A program made the translations under genes and the position numbers. A DNA stretch of 55,764 bases from Aquibacillus salsiterrae (GTDB lineage Bacteria > Bacillota > Bacilli > Bacillales > Amphibacillaceae). The stretch spans positions 1 to 55,764 of the forward strand of contig NZ_JAMQKC010000016.1 of NCBI RefSeq assembly GCF_028416595.1, read 5' to 3'. This document shows positions 48,559 to 55,764 of the stretch, piece after piece (positions within the stretch are counted from its first letter, which is position 1; each line of letters begins with the position of its first letter). The notes beneath the pieces were generated by a model. That model was not told where the DNA came from. It made no database searches and saw nothing but the letters and a program-made list of their open reading frames with translations.

Positions 48559-49311
48559 TCATTTCTGATGTGCCCCGTACAGTATTTCCTCTAGCTCTTT
48601 TGAATAGTTACCTTCTGAATCAAAAGCATACAAGGGAGGTAATATTTTTAAATCGGGACTACCATCTCTAACCCCCTCAATTAAAAGTGTATTCGCTTCT
48701 CGGCCTTCTTTCGGATAAACTAGCCTCATTCGCTTTGGTTCTAGTTTATATTTTTTAAATAATGTAATGATCTCTATCAACCTTCCTGGACGATGAACCA
48801 TTGCAGCTTTCCCACCTGATTTGGTAAGTTTACTTAAAGCTTGAATAACGTCTTCTAATGTACAATACACCTCGTGTCTTGCAATCGTTAAGTGTTCATT
48901 TTGATTGTGTTCTGTTAAACCATTATTTTTAAAATACGGGGGATTAACGGTAACAACATCAAACTTATTATTGCCAAAGCGTTTGGGCATGTCTTTTAAA
49001 TCACCATGAATCATCGATAATTGATGATCTAATTCATTTAGTTTAATATTTCTTATGGCCATATCATATAATCGCTCTTGAATTTCAACACCAGTAATCA
49101 TTGCCTTCGAACGGCGGCTTAACAGTAATGGAATAACACCATTTCCGGTACATAAATCAAGAACCTTACCTCGCTTGATTGGAACATGCGCGAAGTTTGC
49201 AAGTAAAACAGCATCTAAAGAAAAAGCAAAAACTGTAGGACTTTGAATAATTCGCATAGTTGCTTCTGCTAATAAATAGTCTAGCCTTTCGTCCCCGATT
49301 AATTCAACCAT
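48559..49311 (-). CDS. trmN6: tRNA1(Val) (adenine(37)-N6)-methyltransferase
   Basis: A 250-residue SAM-dependent methyltransferase (YabB type). The SAM loop is [18 protein letters not shown] (near 46-63), and [12 protein letters not shown] (near 119) is the NPPY catalytic motif of N6-adenine enzymes. It starts [14 protein letters not shown]. The gap to rsmI is only 53 nt, so the pair is probably one operon. The substrate is assigned by family only. Confidence 0.92.
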   Translation of the reverse strand: MVELIGDERLDYLLAEATMRIIQSPTVFAFSLDAVLLANFAHVPIKRGKVLDLCTGNGVIPLLLSRRSKAMITGVEIQERLYDMAIRNIKLNELDHQLSMIHGDLKDMPKRFGNNKFDVVTVNPPYFKNNGLTEHNQNEHLTIARHEVYCTLEDVIQALSKLTKSGGKAAMVHRPGRLIEIITLFKKYKLEPKRMRLVYPKEGREANTLLIEGVRDGSPDLKILPPLYAFDSEGNYSKELEEILYGAHQK

Positions 49312-49354
49312 TGAAATATACCCACTCTCTAAAAAAAATAAGGCTTACAAAGAA

Positions 49355-49399
49355 GGACTGACTACGTGCAGGCTTGATAGCAAACCATGTAGTCAGTCC
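49355..49399 (-). terminator. Possible terminator of yabA
   Basis: GGACTGACTAC and GTAGTCAGTCC form a stem with a long loop; on the minus strand UUCUUU follows. The U-tract is short, so function is uncertain. Confidence 0.45.
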
Positions 49400-49477
49400 A
49401 TTATTATATTTCTAATAAAAGTGTAGGTAGGCTTAGACGCTAATTGTTTACTTTCATTCATACATAAATAAAACTTG

Positions 49478-49822
49478 TTACTTCGTTTTATTTAAGAATA
49501 ATAAACAAAAAAGGCAATCCTCATCCTGTCTAGGACTTCCAAAATGGACGTTACAAATATGGAATCCCTCTTCATATAACCTAGCTAGATTGTCATAGCC
49601 TTCCCCAACACCCACATCTTTATCATCTGCTTCTTGATCTATCTGATTCATTTCACCATCATCTTCCAACCGATTACGCAAATGATGGTTTTCGACAGCA
49701 AGACGGTGGTTTTCCTCGAGTAGTTCGCTAAGATGTTTTTTTAAGTCTCCGAGTTGCTGATATAATTGTCCAATTTGCTCTTCCATATAAGAAACTTGTT
49801 CAAAGACTTCTTTTTTATTCAC
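49478..49822 (-). CDS. yabA: DNA replication initiation control protein YabA
   Basis: YabA binds DnaA and DnaN and limits initiation. About 114 residues from the GTG at 49822, with GGGGTGGA 7 nt upstream; a GTG four codons earlier overlaps that site. An N-terminal leucine-zipper coiled coil (about 5-50) allows tetramerisation. The C-terminal zinc motif is CNVHFG...CLFCLLFL (CxH-CxxC), preceded by [17 protein letters not shown]. It follows ricT by 16 nt. Confidence 0.95.
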   Translation of the reverse strand: MNKKEVFEQVSYMEEQIGQLYQQLGDLKKHLSELLEENHRLAVENHHLRNRLEDDGEMNQIDQEADDKDVGVGEGYDNLARLYEEGFHICNVHFGSPRQDEDCLFCLLFLNKTK

Positions 49823-49838
49823 GCTACTTTCCACCCCA

Positions 49839-50666
49839 TCATTCCGTGGCTTGCGTCTTAATAACTCCTTCGTTTATCAACTCATCCAGTGTATATTCAA
49901 TTACTCGTTCCTTTTCAGGAATTTCAATTTGAATAATCCGCTCTAAAATGTTCAATCCAACAACCTTTCCTTTTCCAAAAGGTGTGTTGATTGTTTCACC
50001 TAAGTCTGGAAGTTGTTTCTTAGCTGTTTCATAATCATCGTTTTCGTATTTTAAACAACACATTAAACGGCCACATAAGCCAGATATTTTAGCTGGATTT
50101 AACGAAAGGTTTTGATCTTTAGCCATTTTTATTGAAACAGGTTCAAAATCTCCTAAAAAGGTGGAGCAACAAAGCATTCGGCCACAAGGACCGATTCCTC
50201 CTAATAGTTTTGCCTCATCCCTTACACCAATCTGTCTAAGCTCTATTCTTGTTTTAAATACAGCAGCTAAATCTTTAACTAAGTCCCGGAAGTCTACCCG
50301 TCCATCGGCTGTAAAGTAAAAAATAACTTTATTTCGATCAAACGTATATTCAACATCAACTAAATTCATATCTAACTTATGCTCTTGGATTTTTTGCTGA
50401 CAAACGTGATAGGCTTCTTTCGCGTTTTCTTGATTTTCTGCGACTGTCAATTTATCTTTATCTGTAGCAAGACGTATAACTTTTTTTAAAGGAAGGACAA
50501 CATCTTCTTCATCGACCTTCTTATTAGCAATTACGACTTTTCCGAACTCTATCCCTCTTACCGTTTCAACAATAACATAATCATCAAGTTGAATGGCGTG
50601 ATTTTCTGGGTCAAAATAATATATTTTACCGGCTTTTTTGAAGCGGACACCGATTACTTCTATCAT
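49839..50666 (-). CDS. ricT: PSP1-domain Y-complex protein RicT (YaaT)
   Basis: RicT joins RicA and RicF in the iron-sulfur Y-complex that helps RNase Y mature mRNAs and stimulates sporulation, competence and biofilm in B. subtilis. 275 residues. The cysteine cluster is [19 protein letters not shown] (near 150) and [15 protein letters not shown] (near 193), which bind iron-sulfur clusters. It lies between holB and yabA as expected. Confidence 0.95.
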   Translation of the reverse strand: MIEVIGVRFKKAGKIYYFDPENHAIQLDDYVIVETVRGIEFGKVVIANKKVDEEDVVLPLKKVIRLATDKDKLTVAENQENAKEAYHVCQQKIQEHKLDMNLVDVEYTFDRNKVIFYFTADGRVDFRDLVKDLAAVFKTRIELRQIGVRDEAKLLGGIGPCGRMLCCSTFLGDFEPVSIKMAKDQNLSLNPAKISGLCGRLMCCLKYENDDYETAKKQLPDLGETINTPFGKGKVVGLNILERIIQIEIPEKERVIEYTLDELINEGVIKTQATE

Positions 50667-50673
50667 GTATCTT

Positions 50674-51660
50674 TCACCTCTGTATTTGAAGCGTTAATTG
50701 TTCCATCACTAAAGTAGGATGAACATTTTGATCTAGTTTCCGTTTCGCTTCCATAATTGCATATAATGCCTGGGTTGCATGACTTCGAGACCATTTCAAC
50801 GATGATTGTACAATCTCATCAAGGTGACTTGTGAAAACAATAGATTGTTCATTTCCAACATCATGATAAATTAAATCCTTAAACCAAAGCATTAATAATT
50901 GTAGTCCCTGATGTAATTGATTTCGATCTTTGAAATGAGTCATCCACTGGTTATTAATAAAAAGCAATGCTTCATCTGGTTTAGCTTGGAGTACTTCTAT
51001 TAATTGTACCACTATCTTTCTAGCATTAGCAAACCACTCATCTGTATTTATCTCAATTGCATCACTAATATTATTTGTCAGTGATGCCAGTATTTTGGAG
51101 GTTTCCATTGCAATTCCCTGTTCTTGCAATTTTTTCTCAAAGTGAATAGGGTTTAGCGGCTGCAGAGCCATGATCTGACACCTTGACCTAATCGTTTGCA
51201 AGATAGATTGACTGTTTTCTGTTAACAACATCGCTGTTGTTAGCTTGCTCGGTTCTTCCAAAAACTTTAGTAAACGGTTAGATGCATTCGTCGTCATTTT
51301 ATCTGCATCAACAATGATATAAATTTTTTGATTCGATTCTAATCCTGTATAGGTGAATTCCTTTTGTAAATGAAGAATTTGTTCTTTTTTAATCGATTGA
51401 CCATCTGGTATAATTTGGTGGACATCAGGATGATTATTCGAATCAATCCGATGACAATCCTTGCACTCATTACAAGCTTGTCCATCCTGTTTGAACTTAC
51501 AAAAAATACTTTTGGCAAATAATTTACTTAATTCATATTTTCCTGTACCTCGTTGCCCTTGGAATAAATAGGCATGAGAAATTCTATCTTTTGTAATACT
51601 ATTGAGTAACATTTTACTAACGCGCGGCTGTACCTTAGCCATTTCAGCCCATGTATTCAT
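50674..51660 (-). CDS. holB: DNA polymerase III delta' subunit
   Basis: Clamp-loader subunit, 328 residues. SHAYLFQGQRGTGKYELSKL (near 28) holds the P-loop, then the zinc module CKFKQ...CNECKDC (near 53-70), as in delta' and gamma proteins. LLKFLEEPSKLTTAMLLTENSQSILQTIRSRCQ (near 131-163) includes the sensor and SRC motif. It overlaps neither neighbour; ricT starts 7 nt later. Confidence 0.95.
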   Translation of the reverse strand: MNTWAEMAKVQPRVSKMLLNSITKDRISHAYLFQGQRGTGKYELSKLFAKSIFCKFKQDGQACNECKDCHRIDSNNHPDVHQIIPDGQSIKKEQILHLQKEFTYTGLESNQKIYIIVDADKMTTNASNRLLKFLEEPSKLTTAMLLTENSQSILQTIRSRCQIMALQPLNPIHFEKKLQEQGIAMETSKILASLTNNISDAIEINTDEWFANARKIVVQLIEVLQAKPDEALLFINNQWMTHFKDRNQLHQGLQLLMLWFKDLIYHDVGNEQSIVFTSHLDEIVQSSLKWSRSHATQALYAIMEAKRKLDQNVHPTLVMEQLTLQIQR

Positions 51661-51685
51661 AACCTAACTCCCTTTACTAAATTGT

Positions 51686-51804
51686 AAGAAAAGCGCAAGC
51701 GCCTTGGTCAGACCCGACAGGCTTAAGACAAGACCTGACGTGGCGGTCTTTGCCACAGAAGGGATTGACTTATGAACCGAGGGGCTAGGCGCTGGAGCTA
51801 GACA
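51686..51804 (+). repeat. Intergenic repeat copy 15a (first of a tandem pair)
   Basis: It begins AAGAAAAGCGCAAGCGCC and includes GACAGGCTTAAGACAAGACC, the hairpin GTGGCGGTCTTTGCCAC and GGGGCTAGGCGCTGGAGCT. The first 58 nt (51686-51743) are identical to those of copy 15b. Confidence 0.85.
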
Positions 51805-51911
51805 AAGAAAAGCGCAAGCGCCTTGGTCAGACCCGACAGGCTTAAGACAAGACCTGACGTGGATGTCGCTAGATGTTATCCACGTTTCGATTTTATATTT
51901 TCTTATCTTGC
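51805..51911 (+). repeat. Intergenic repeat copy 15b (second of a tandem pair)
   Basis: The 58 nt 51805-51862 repeat 51686-51743 exactly, at a period of 119 nt. It goes on GATGTCGCTAGATGTTATCC and ends TATTTTCTTATCTTGC at the yaaR terminator. Confidence 0.85.
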
Positions 51912-51913
51912 AT

Positions 51914-51938
51914 AAAAAACTTGGCTAAAAAGCCAAGT
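51914..51938 (-). terminator. Intrinsic terminator of yaaR
   Basis: ACTTGGCT and AGCCAAGT pair with a 4-nt loop, then U6. Confidence 0.9.
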
Positions 51939-51948
51939 CTAATATATT

Positions 51949-52374
51949 TTACATATATAAGTTTACAAGTAAACCTTTAATTTCTCCAATCATATCTAAT
52001 ACGTCAATGTTCTTCTTCTCTTGATCTAACACCATCTCGGTTAGCTCCAATAGCTTTTGATCAATTTCTGCTACGAGTAACAATGACCGATTGTTACTAT
52101 GACTTTGTTTTAAACCAAGCCCTGTAGAAACAGATTCTTTAATAAATGACTTTACCATTCGTTTATACTTTGTGAGATCTTGAAAGGAACGATACCTAGA
52201 AATTCTTTCACCTTGTAAGGTAATAGCTTCAATAAACCTTTGAAGCTCATTACCTTTTATCTCTTGGTTTTTAGCTGTGATGACTGAGTTAAAAGATGAA
52301 ACTGTTTGCTTTGGTGAGGTGAAATTTTTTGGTGTTTTATCTAGTTGTGTACGTAACTCTTGATTTATTTTCAT
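51949..52374 (-). CDS. yaaR: YaaR family protein (DUF327)
   Basis: A 141-residue, mostly helical soluble protein. The block ITLQGERISRYRSFQDLTKYKRMVKSFIKE and the end EIDQKLLELTEMVLDQEKKNIDVLDMIGEIKGLLVNLY match B. subtilis YaaR. Function is unknown. It lies 10 nt after darA, so it is likely cotranscribed. Confidence 0.88.
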   Translation of the reverse strand: MKINQELRTQLDKTPKNFTSPKQTVSSFNSVITAKNQEIKGNELQRFIEAITLQGERISRYRSFQDLTKYKRMVKSFIKESVSTGLGLKQSHSNNRSLLLVAEIDQKLLELTEMVLDQEKKNIDVLDMIGEIKGLLVNLYM

Positions 52375-52384
52375 TTATCCACCT

Positions 52385-52747
<363 letters not shown>

Positions 52748-52796
52748 TTATTCATGTCTAGGATGATTGTTAATGAAATGACAAGTTGTGCTGCTA

Positions 52797-53429
52797 CTAG
52801 TTAGAAGAAATATAATGAATAATCTCGTTGTAAGCTCTTTGTTTTACTTCAGCTATTGCCTGGTGTGCATCAATCTTTTTAATTCTTTCTGGAAAACGAT
52901 TCAATAATTGATAGTAGGCATATTGAACCTTTTCATGAAAACTTAATGCTTCCAAATCTAATCGATTTTGCTCTCTTTCTTTATTCGATATAATTCGCTT
53001 TAATCCTTCTTCTGGACTTATATCAAAAAATAAAGTTAAATCGGGCATTGTACCTTCAATGGCGAACTGATTAATTTGATAGATTTCATCAATACCAATT
53101 CCTCTTGCATAACCTTGATAGGCTAAACTACTGTCAATAAATCGGTCACAAAGAACGATTTTACCATTTGTTAAAGCAGGTAACACCTTTTCAACTAGAT
53201 GTTGCCGTCGAGCAGCCGCATACAGTAACGCTTCTGTTCTTGCATCCATTTCTGTATGTTCTGGATTTAAAATCACCTGTCTTATCTTTTCTGCAATTTT
53301 TATCCCACCTGGTTCTCTTGTTGTAACGACATCATAGCCTTGCGTTACTAGCCCTGCTGCTACTTCTTGAAGGATGGTAGATTTTCCCGCCCCTTCTCCA
53401 CCTTCAAATGTTATAAAATATCCGTTCAC
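52797..53429 (-). CDS. tmk: Thymidylate kinase
   Basis: Tmk phosphorylates dTMP to dTDP. About 210 residues. P-loop [12 protein letters not shown] (near 7-18), TREPGG (near 38), and [16 protein letters not shown] (near 93) with the DRF dTMP-binding motif. I prefer the GTG at 53429 ([11 protein letters not shown]), because AAGGAG is 7 nt upstream; the ATG at 53435 lies only 1 nt after that site. Repeat copy 16 ends directly before the ribosome binding site. Confidence 0.95.
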   Translation of the reverse strand: MNGYFITFEGGEGAGKSTILQEVAAGLVTQGYDVVTTREPGGIKIAEKIRQVILNPEHTEMDARTEALLYAAARRQHLVEKVLPALTNGKIVLCDRFIDSSLAYQGYARGIGIDEIYQINQFAIEGTMPDLTLFFDISPEEGLKRIISNKEREQNRLDLEALSFHEKVQYAYYQLLNRFPERIKKIDAHQAIAEVKQRAYNEIIHYISSN

Positions 53430-53442
53430 ATTCATTCTCCTT

Positions 53443-53532
53443 TAAGAAAAGCGCAAGGCGCCTTGGTCATACTGATAACCCCCGAGAGTTAGCATCTAGA
53501 ATTAGCCACTTTTTAGAATTTTGATTTTATAA
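53443..53532 (+). repeat. Intergenic repeat copy 16
   Basis: TAAGAAAAGCGCAAGGCGCC and TTGGTCATACTGATAACCCC. It spans from the tmk ribosome binding site to the yaaO stop codon, with a divergent second half. Confidence 0.65.
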
Positions 53533-54957
53533 GAATACCTTTAAACCTTTTTTTATTTCCGTGTTTTGAAATGAGACACCTTGTTTGAGTAACTCTGTGA
53601 TTAATTCCATATGGTTTGTTGTTACTTTTTCCCCCTTCATCAACAATGGAATCCCAGGAGGATATGGAATAACTGCTTCTGCAGCTAAATGATTGTCCAC
53701 TTCATCCCACGTTATAAAGGTTGTCTGTTTCTCATTCATCTGTTCATAAGATAGGTCTAACTGTCCTATTTCATTAGAGAAGAACATTATCTTTCCTTCT
53801 ATTGTAGCATTTCTACGATTAAATTTTAAATGACTATTAATATTTTCTATCGTCTGTTCTAGTTTAGTTATCTGTTCATATGGGTGTAATCCATGAATAA
53901 AAAGAATTTGGTTGTGGGAAGCCAATTCATAATAAAGACCATTCTCTTCTAATAATCTTGTAACGTTTCCCATGTCATAACCATTTTTTAGCTGAACTGT
54001 AATTTTTAATGGGTCATCTAGACCTTCACGAAAAGGAATTAAATCCCATTGTTTCCCTTTTCGTAACAAATCTCTTACTTCTATTATGCTTTTCTTTATT
54101 TCCTCGATTGTTTCCTGACTTATCGTAGCCAAATATGCTCTAGCTAAATCAAGACTTGCTAACAATGGATAGGAAGGGCTACTCGATTGAAGCATACTTA
54201 GAAAGTTTGCGATCTTATCACGGTCGACTAAATTTGAATTGACGTGCAAATAGGATGCCATTGTCATTGCTGTCGCCATTTTATGGGTTGATTGAACAAC
54301 GATATCTGCGCCAAGCTCTACTGCTGATTGCGGAAACATTTGAGCAACATTAAAATGGATGCCATGAGCCTCATCGACTAATACAGGTATCCCGTATTTA
54401 TGTGCATGATTAACTACACTTTTTAGGTCAAAAGTTGTCCCATAATAATCCGGATACGTTAAAACCACTGCCTTACTATCTGGATGTTCAATAACTGCTT
54501 GTTTTAATGACGCCAGATTGGGACCTGTATATCTATTAACTAAAGGATCGAAATCTGGGTAAATAAAGATTGGCCGGGCACCTGCTAATTCTAGCCCATT
54601 AATAATTGACTTATGACAATTTCTTTGGACAATCACTTTATCATTTTTAGTACAAGTAGCTAAAATCATTGCAAGATTGCCAACAGTACTTCCTCCGACA
54701 AGAAAGAATGTTTCGTTAACCTGAAACCAATTAGCTGCCAGTTGTTGTGCTTCTTTAATGACACCAGTTGGAGCATGTAAATCATCTAAACCGGTTAATT
54801 CCGTCAAATCAATCCTAAGAATCTCGCTAAAGACGTTTTGCCCTTTCCCGGGAAATACTTGACCACTTTTATGTCCTGGAACATGAAAAGATATCGGATT
54901 ATTTTGGCTAAACTCAAGTAATTTATCAAAAAGGGGTGTTTTGATTTGGTTGATCAT
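53527..54957 (-). CDS. yaaO: Orn/Lys/Arg decarboxylase family protein YaaO
   Basis: A 476-residue fold-type I PLP enzyme. FHVPGHKSGQVFPGK (near 24) is the family start, DLTELTGLDDLHAPTG follows, and VDEAHGIHFN carries the PLP aspartate. STHKMATAMTMAS (near 225) holds the PLP lysine. Relatives decarboxylate arginine or lysine, but specificity is not shown by sequence. The start is uncertain (ATG 54957 or TTG 54960), since GAGGAT is far upstream. xpaC and yaaN, its neighbours in B. subtilis, are absent. Confidence 0.9.
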   Translation of the reverse strand: MINQIKTPLFDKLLEFSQNNPISFHVPGHKSGQVFPGKGQNVFSEILRIDLTELTGLDDLHAPTGVIKEAQQLAANWFQVNETFFLVGGSTVGNLAMILATCTKNDKVIVQRNCHKSIINGLELAGARPIFIYPDFDPLVNRYTGPNLASLKQAVIEHPDSKAVVLTYPDYYGTTFDLKSVVNHAHKYGIPVLVDEAHGIHFNVAQMFPQSAVELGADIVVQSTHKMATAMTMASYLHVNSNLVDRDKIANFLSMLQSSSPSYPLLASLDLARAYLATISQETIEEIKKSIIEVRDLLRKGKQWDLIPFREGLDDPLKITVQLKNGYDMGNVTRLLEENGLYYELASHNQILFIHGLHPYEQITKLEQTIENINSHLKFNRRNATIEGKIMFFSNEIGQLDLSYEQMNEKQTTFITWDEVDNHLAAEAVIPYPPGIPLLMKGEKVTTNHMELITELLKQGVSFQNTEIKKGLKVFL

Positions 54958-55137
54958 CAAGTGGCAAACATCCTCTATTAATTTATTAGATATATTTAGA
55001 AAAAAGCCTTAATTATAAGGTTCGACAATAGTATCCATACACTTACTAACGGTGACTTGGGTTAACATCTAGAAACAGGGGGGACCTAAACTAACTGGCG
55101 GTATTATTGTGCTGTATATTATAATACAACAAATTTA

Positions 55138-55197
55138 AGATAAGCGCAGGGCGCCCGGAGCAAGAAAGTTATTGGATTTTTTTTACTTTCTTATTTT
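55138..55197 (+). repeat. Intergenic repeat copy 17
   Basis: AAGATAAGCGCAGGGCGCC, GGAGCAAGAAAGTTATTGGA and TTTTTTTTACTTTCTTATTT. A shortened copy, ending at the csfB terminator. Confidence 0.65.
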
Positions 55198-55200
55198 TTT

Positions 55201-55246
55201 AAAAAACCCTTGCCATTTAGAATTTAGAATGACAAGGGTTTTTTAT
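55201..55246 (-). terminator. Intrinsic terminator of csfB
   Basis: AACCCTTGTCATT and the matching AATGGCAAGGGTT form a long stem, with U-rich tracts on both sides; on the minus strand U6 follows. Confidence 0.85.
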
Positions 55247-55253
55247 TTTTATT

Positions 55254-55445
55254 CTATAAGTTCATTGTAGGTTGATTAATATGTTTTAATTTACTTATAT
55301 AGTTCTTATACTCTGGTTCTTTTGGGTCGGTATGAACGATTTTCTGTTCACATTCACAACAAATAAATAAATGATATAGGTAAATTCCCCGTTCCTTACT
55401 TTCATCACAAATACCACAAGTATGTTTTACTTCAACTGAATTCAT
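55254..55445 (-). CDS. csfB: Anti-sigma factor CsfB (Gin)
   Basis: Gin binds SigG (and SigE) and prevents early activity in the forespore. 63 residues with zinc-binding CGIC (near 9) and CCEC (near 30), then VHTDPKEPEYKNYISKLKHI. The ATG at 55445 has GGAGGTGGAG upstream; a GTG three codons earlier overlaps that site. A near-perfect SigF promoter lies upstream, as expected for csfB. It is the first gene after the 5S rRNA. Confidence 0.93.
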   Translation of the reverse strand: MNSVEVKHTCGICDESKERGIYLYHLFICCECEQKIVHTDPKEPEYKNYISKLKHINQPTMNL

Positions 55446-55465
55446 TTTCTCCACCTCCGTTAGCT

Positions 55466-55495
55466 TAGTTTCTCCTAATCTAACGAAAACTATAC
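55466..55495 (-). promoter_or_regulatory. SigF promoter of csfB
   Basis: The minus strand has GTATA (55491-55495), 15 nt, GGAGAAACTA (55466-55475), matching every position of GYWTA-N15-GGNRANANTW. Confidence 0.75.
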
Positions 55496-55602
55496 ATAAC
55501 TTAAAATATAGTTTTATTTCATTCTATGAAATTATAGTTAAAACTTGTTTGTACAGTAATAATTTTGGTTGTACTATTTTAGCAACGATTTTAGACCCAT
55601 AC

Positions 55603-55634
55603 AAAAAGTGCTCAGATACATTCTGAGCACTTTT
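55603..55634 (-). terminator. Terminator of the rRNA operon
   Basis: GTGCTCAGA and TCTGAGCAC form a 9-bp stem with a 5-nt loop; U5 follows on the minus strand (55603-55607). It lies just after 5S. Confidence 0.9.
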
Positions 55635-55640
55635 CTATTT

Positions 55641-55756
55641 GCCTGGCGACGTCCTACTCTCACAGGGACAAAGTCCCAACTACCATCGGCGCAAAAGAGC
55701 TTAACTACTGTGTTCGGCATGGGAACAGGTGTGACCTCTTTGCTATAGCCACCAGA
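55641..55756 (-). rRNA. rrf: 5S ribosomal RNA
   Basis: The minus strand starts TCTGGTGGCTATAGC and continues with the conserved GAGGTCACACCTGTTCCCAT, GCCGAACACAGTAG and TGAGAGTAGGACGTCGCCAGGC. The ends pair (CTGG with CCAG). About 116 nt, complete. It is the last gene of an rRNA operon that extends right of the window. Confidence 0.97.
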
Positions 55757-55764
55757 CATATTCA

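Noticed and set aside
49412-49445. Possible repeat copy after yabA
   Set aside because: Only GTAGGTAGGCTTAGACGCTA resembles the family; too short to count.
51686-51911. CRISPR array
   Set aside because: Only two units at a 119-nt period, no regular short spacers, no cas genes.

Overview
The window is a core chromosomal block of a low-GC, endospore-forming Bacillaceae bacterium. The spore genes (spoIIE, spoVT, spoVG, fin, csfB, yabG, yabP, yabQ, sspF) and the gene order match the origin-proximal right arm of Bacillus subtilis, seen here in reverse complement. Intergenic repeats of the kind found in Oceanobacillus/Virgibacillus-like genomes suggest that part of the family; the genus is an inference. 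The block lies between two rRNA operons: a 5S gene closes one at the right edge, and the promoters and leader of a 16S operon start the next at the left edge. Nearly every gene is on the minus strand, reading away from the inferred origin. Only the tRNA-Met gene and abrB are on the plus strand.

From right to left (direction of transcription): 5S rRNA; csfB (anti-sigma-G) with a SigF promoter; yaaO; tmk, darA, yaaR, holB, ricT, yabA, trmN6, rsmI (DNA replication, c-di-AMP sensing, Y-complex, RNA methylation); abrB opposite metG; tatD, yabE-type cell wall protein, rnmV, rsmA, yabG, veg, sspF, ispE, purR; spoVG with a SigH promoter; glmU, prs, ctc with a SigB-like promoter, pth, fin, mfd, spoVT. 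Next come glcT and ptsG, a glucose PTS module with a GlcT-type RNA antiterminator/terminator, inserted in the sporulation cluster. Then yabM, mazG, rqcP, yabP, yabQ, divIC, yabR. A tRNA-Met, a histidine phosphatase gene and a NUDIX gene broken by an in-frame TAA sit between yabR and spoIIE. The block ends with yabS, yabT, tilS, hpt, ftsH, hslO, yacD, cysK, folP, folB, folK, an HTH gene and lysS.

Compared with the B. subtilis order (from memory), several genes are absent at their usual places: ridA/yabJ, coaX, pabABC, dusB, yazA and xpaC-yaaN. Regulatory signals are unusually legible. Plausible SigA, SigB, SigF, SigG, SigH and SigK promoters, two Spo0A-box arrangements and about twenty intrinsic terminators can be read directly.

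I found no new multi-gene system. The most noteworthy items are a family of about 17 short intergenic repeats, most of them placed in one orientation at the U-tract side of intrinsic terminators or at gene 3' ends; the broken NUDIX gene; a hairpin that would mask the yabP ribosome binding site; and the RNA switch overlapping the glcT stop codon.
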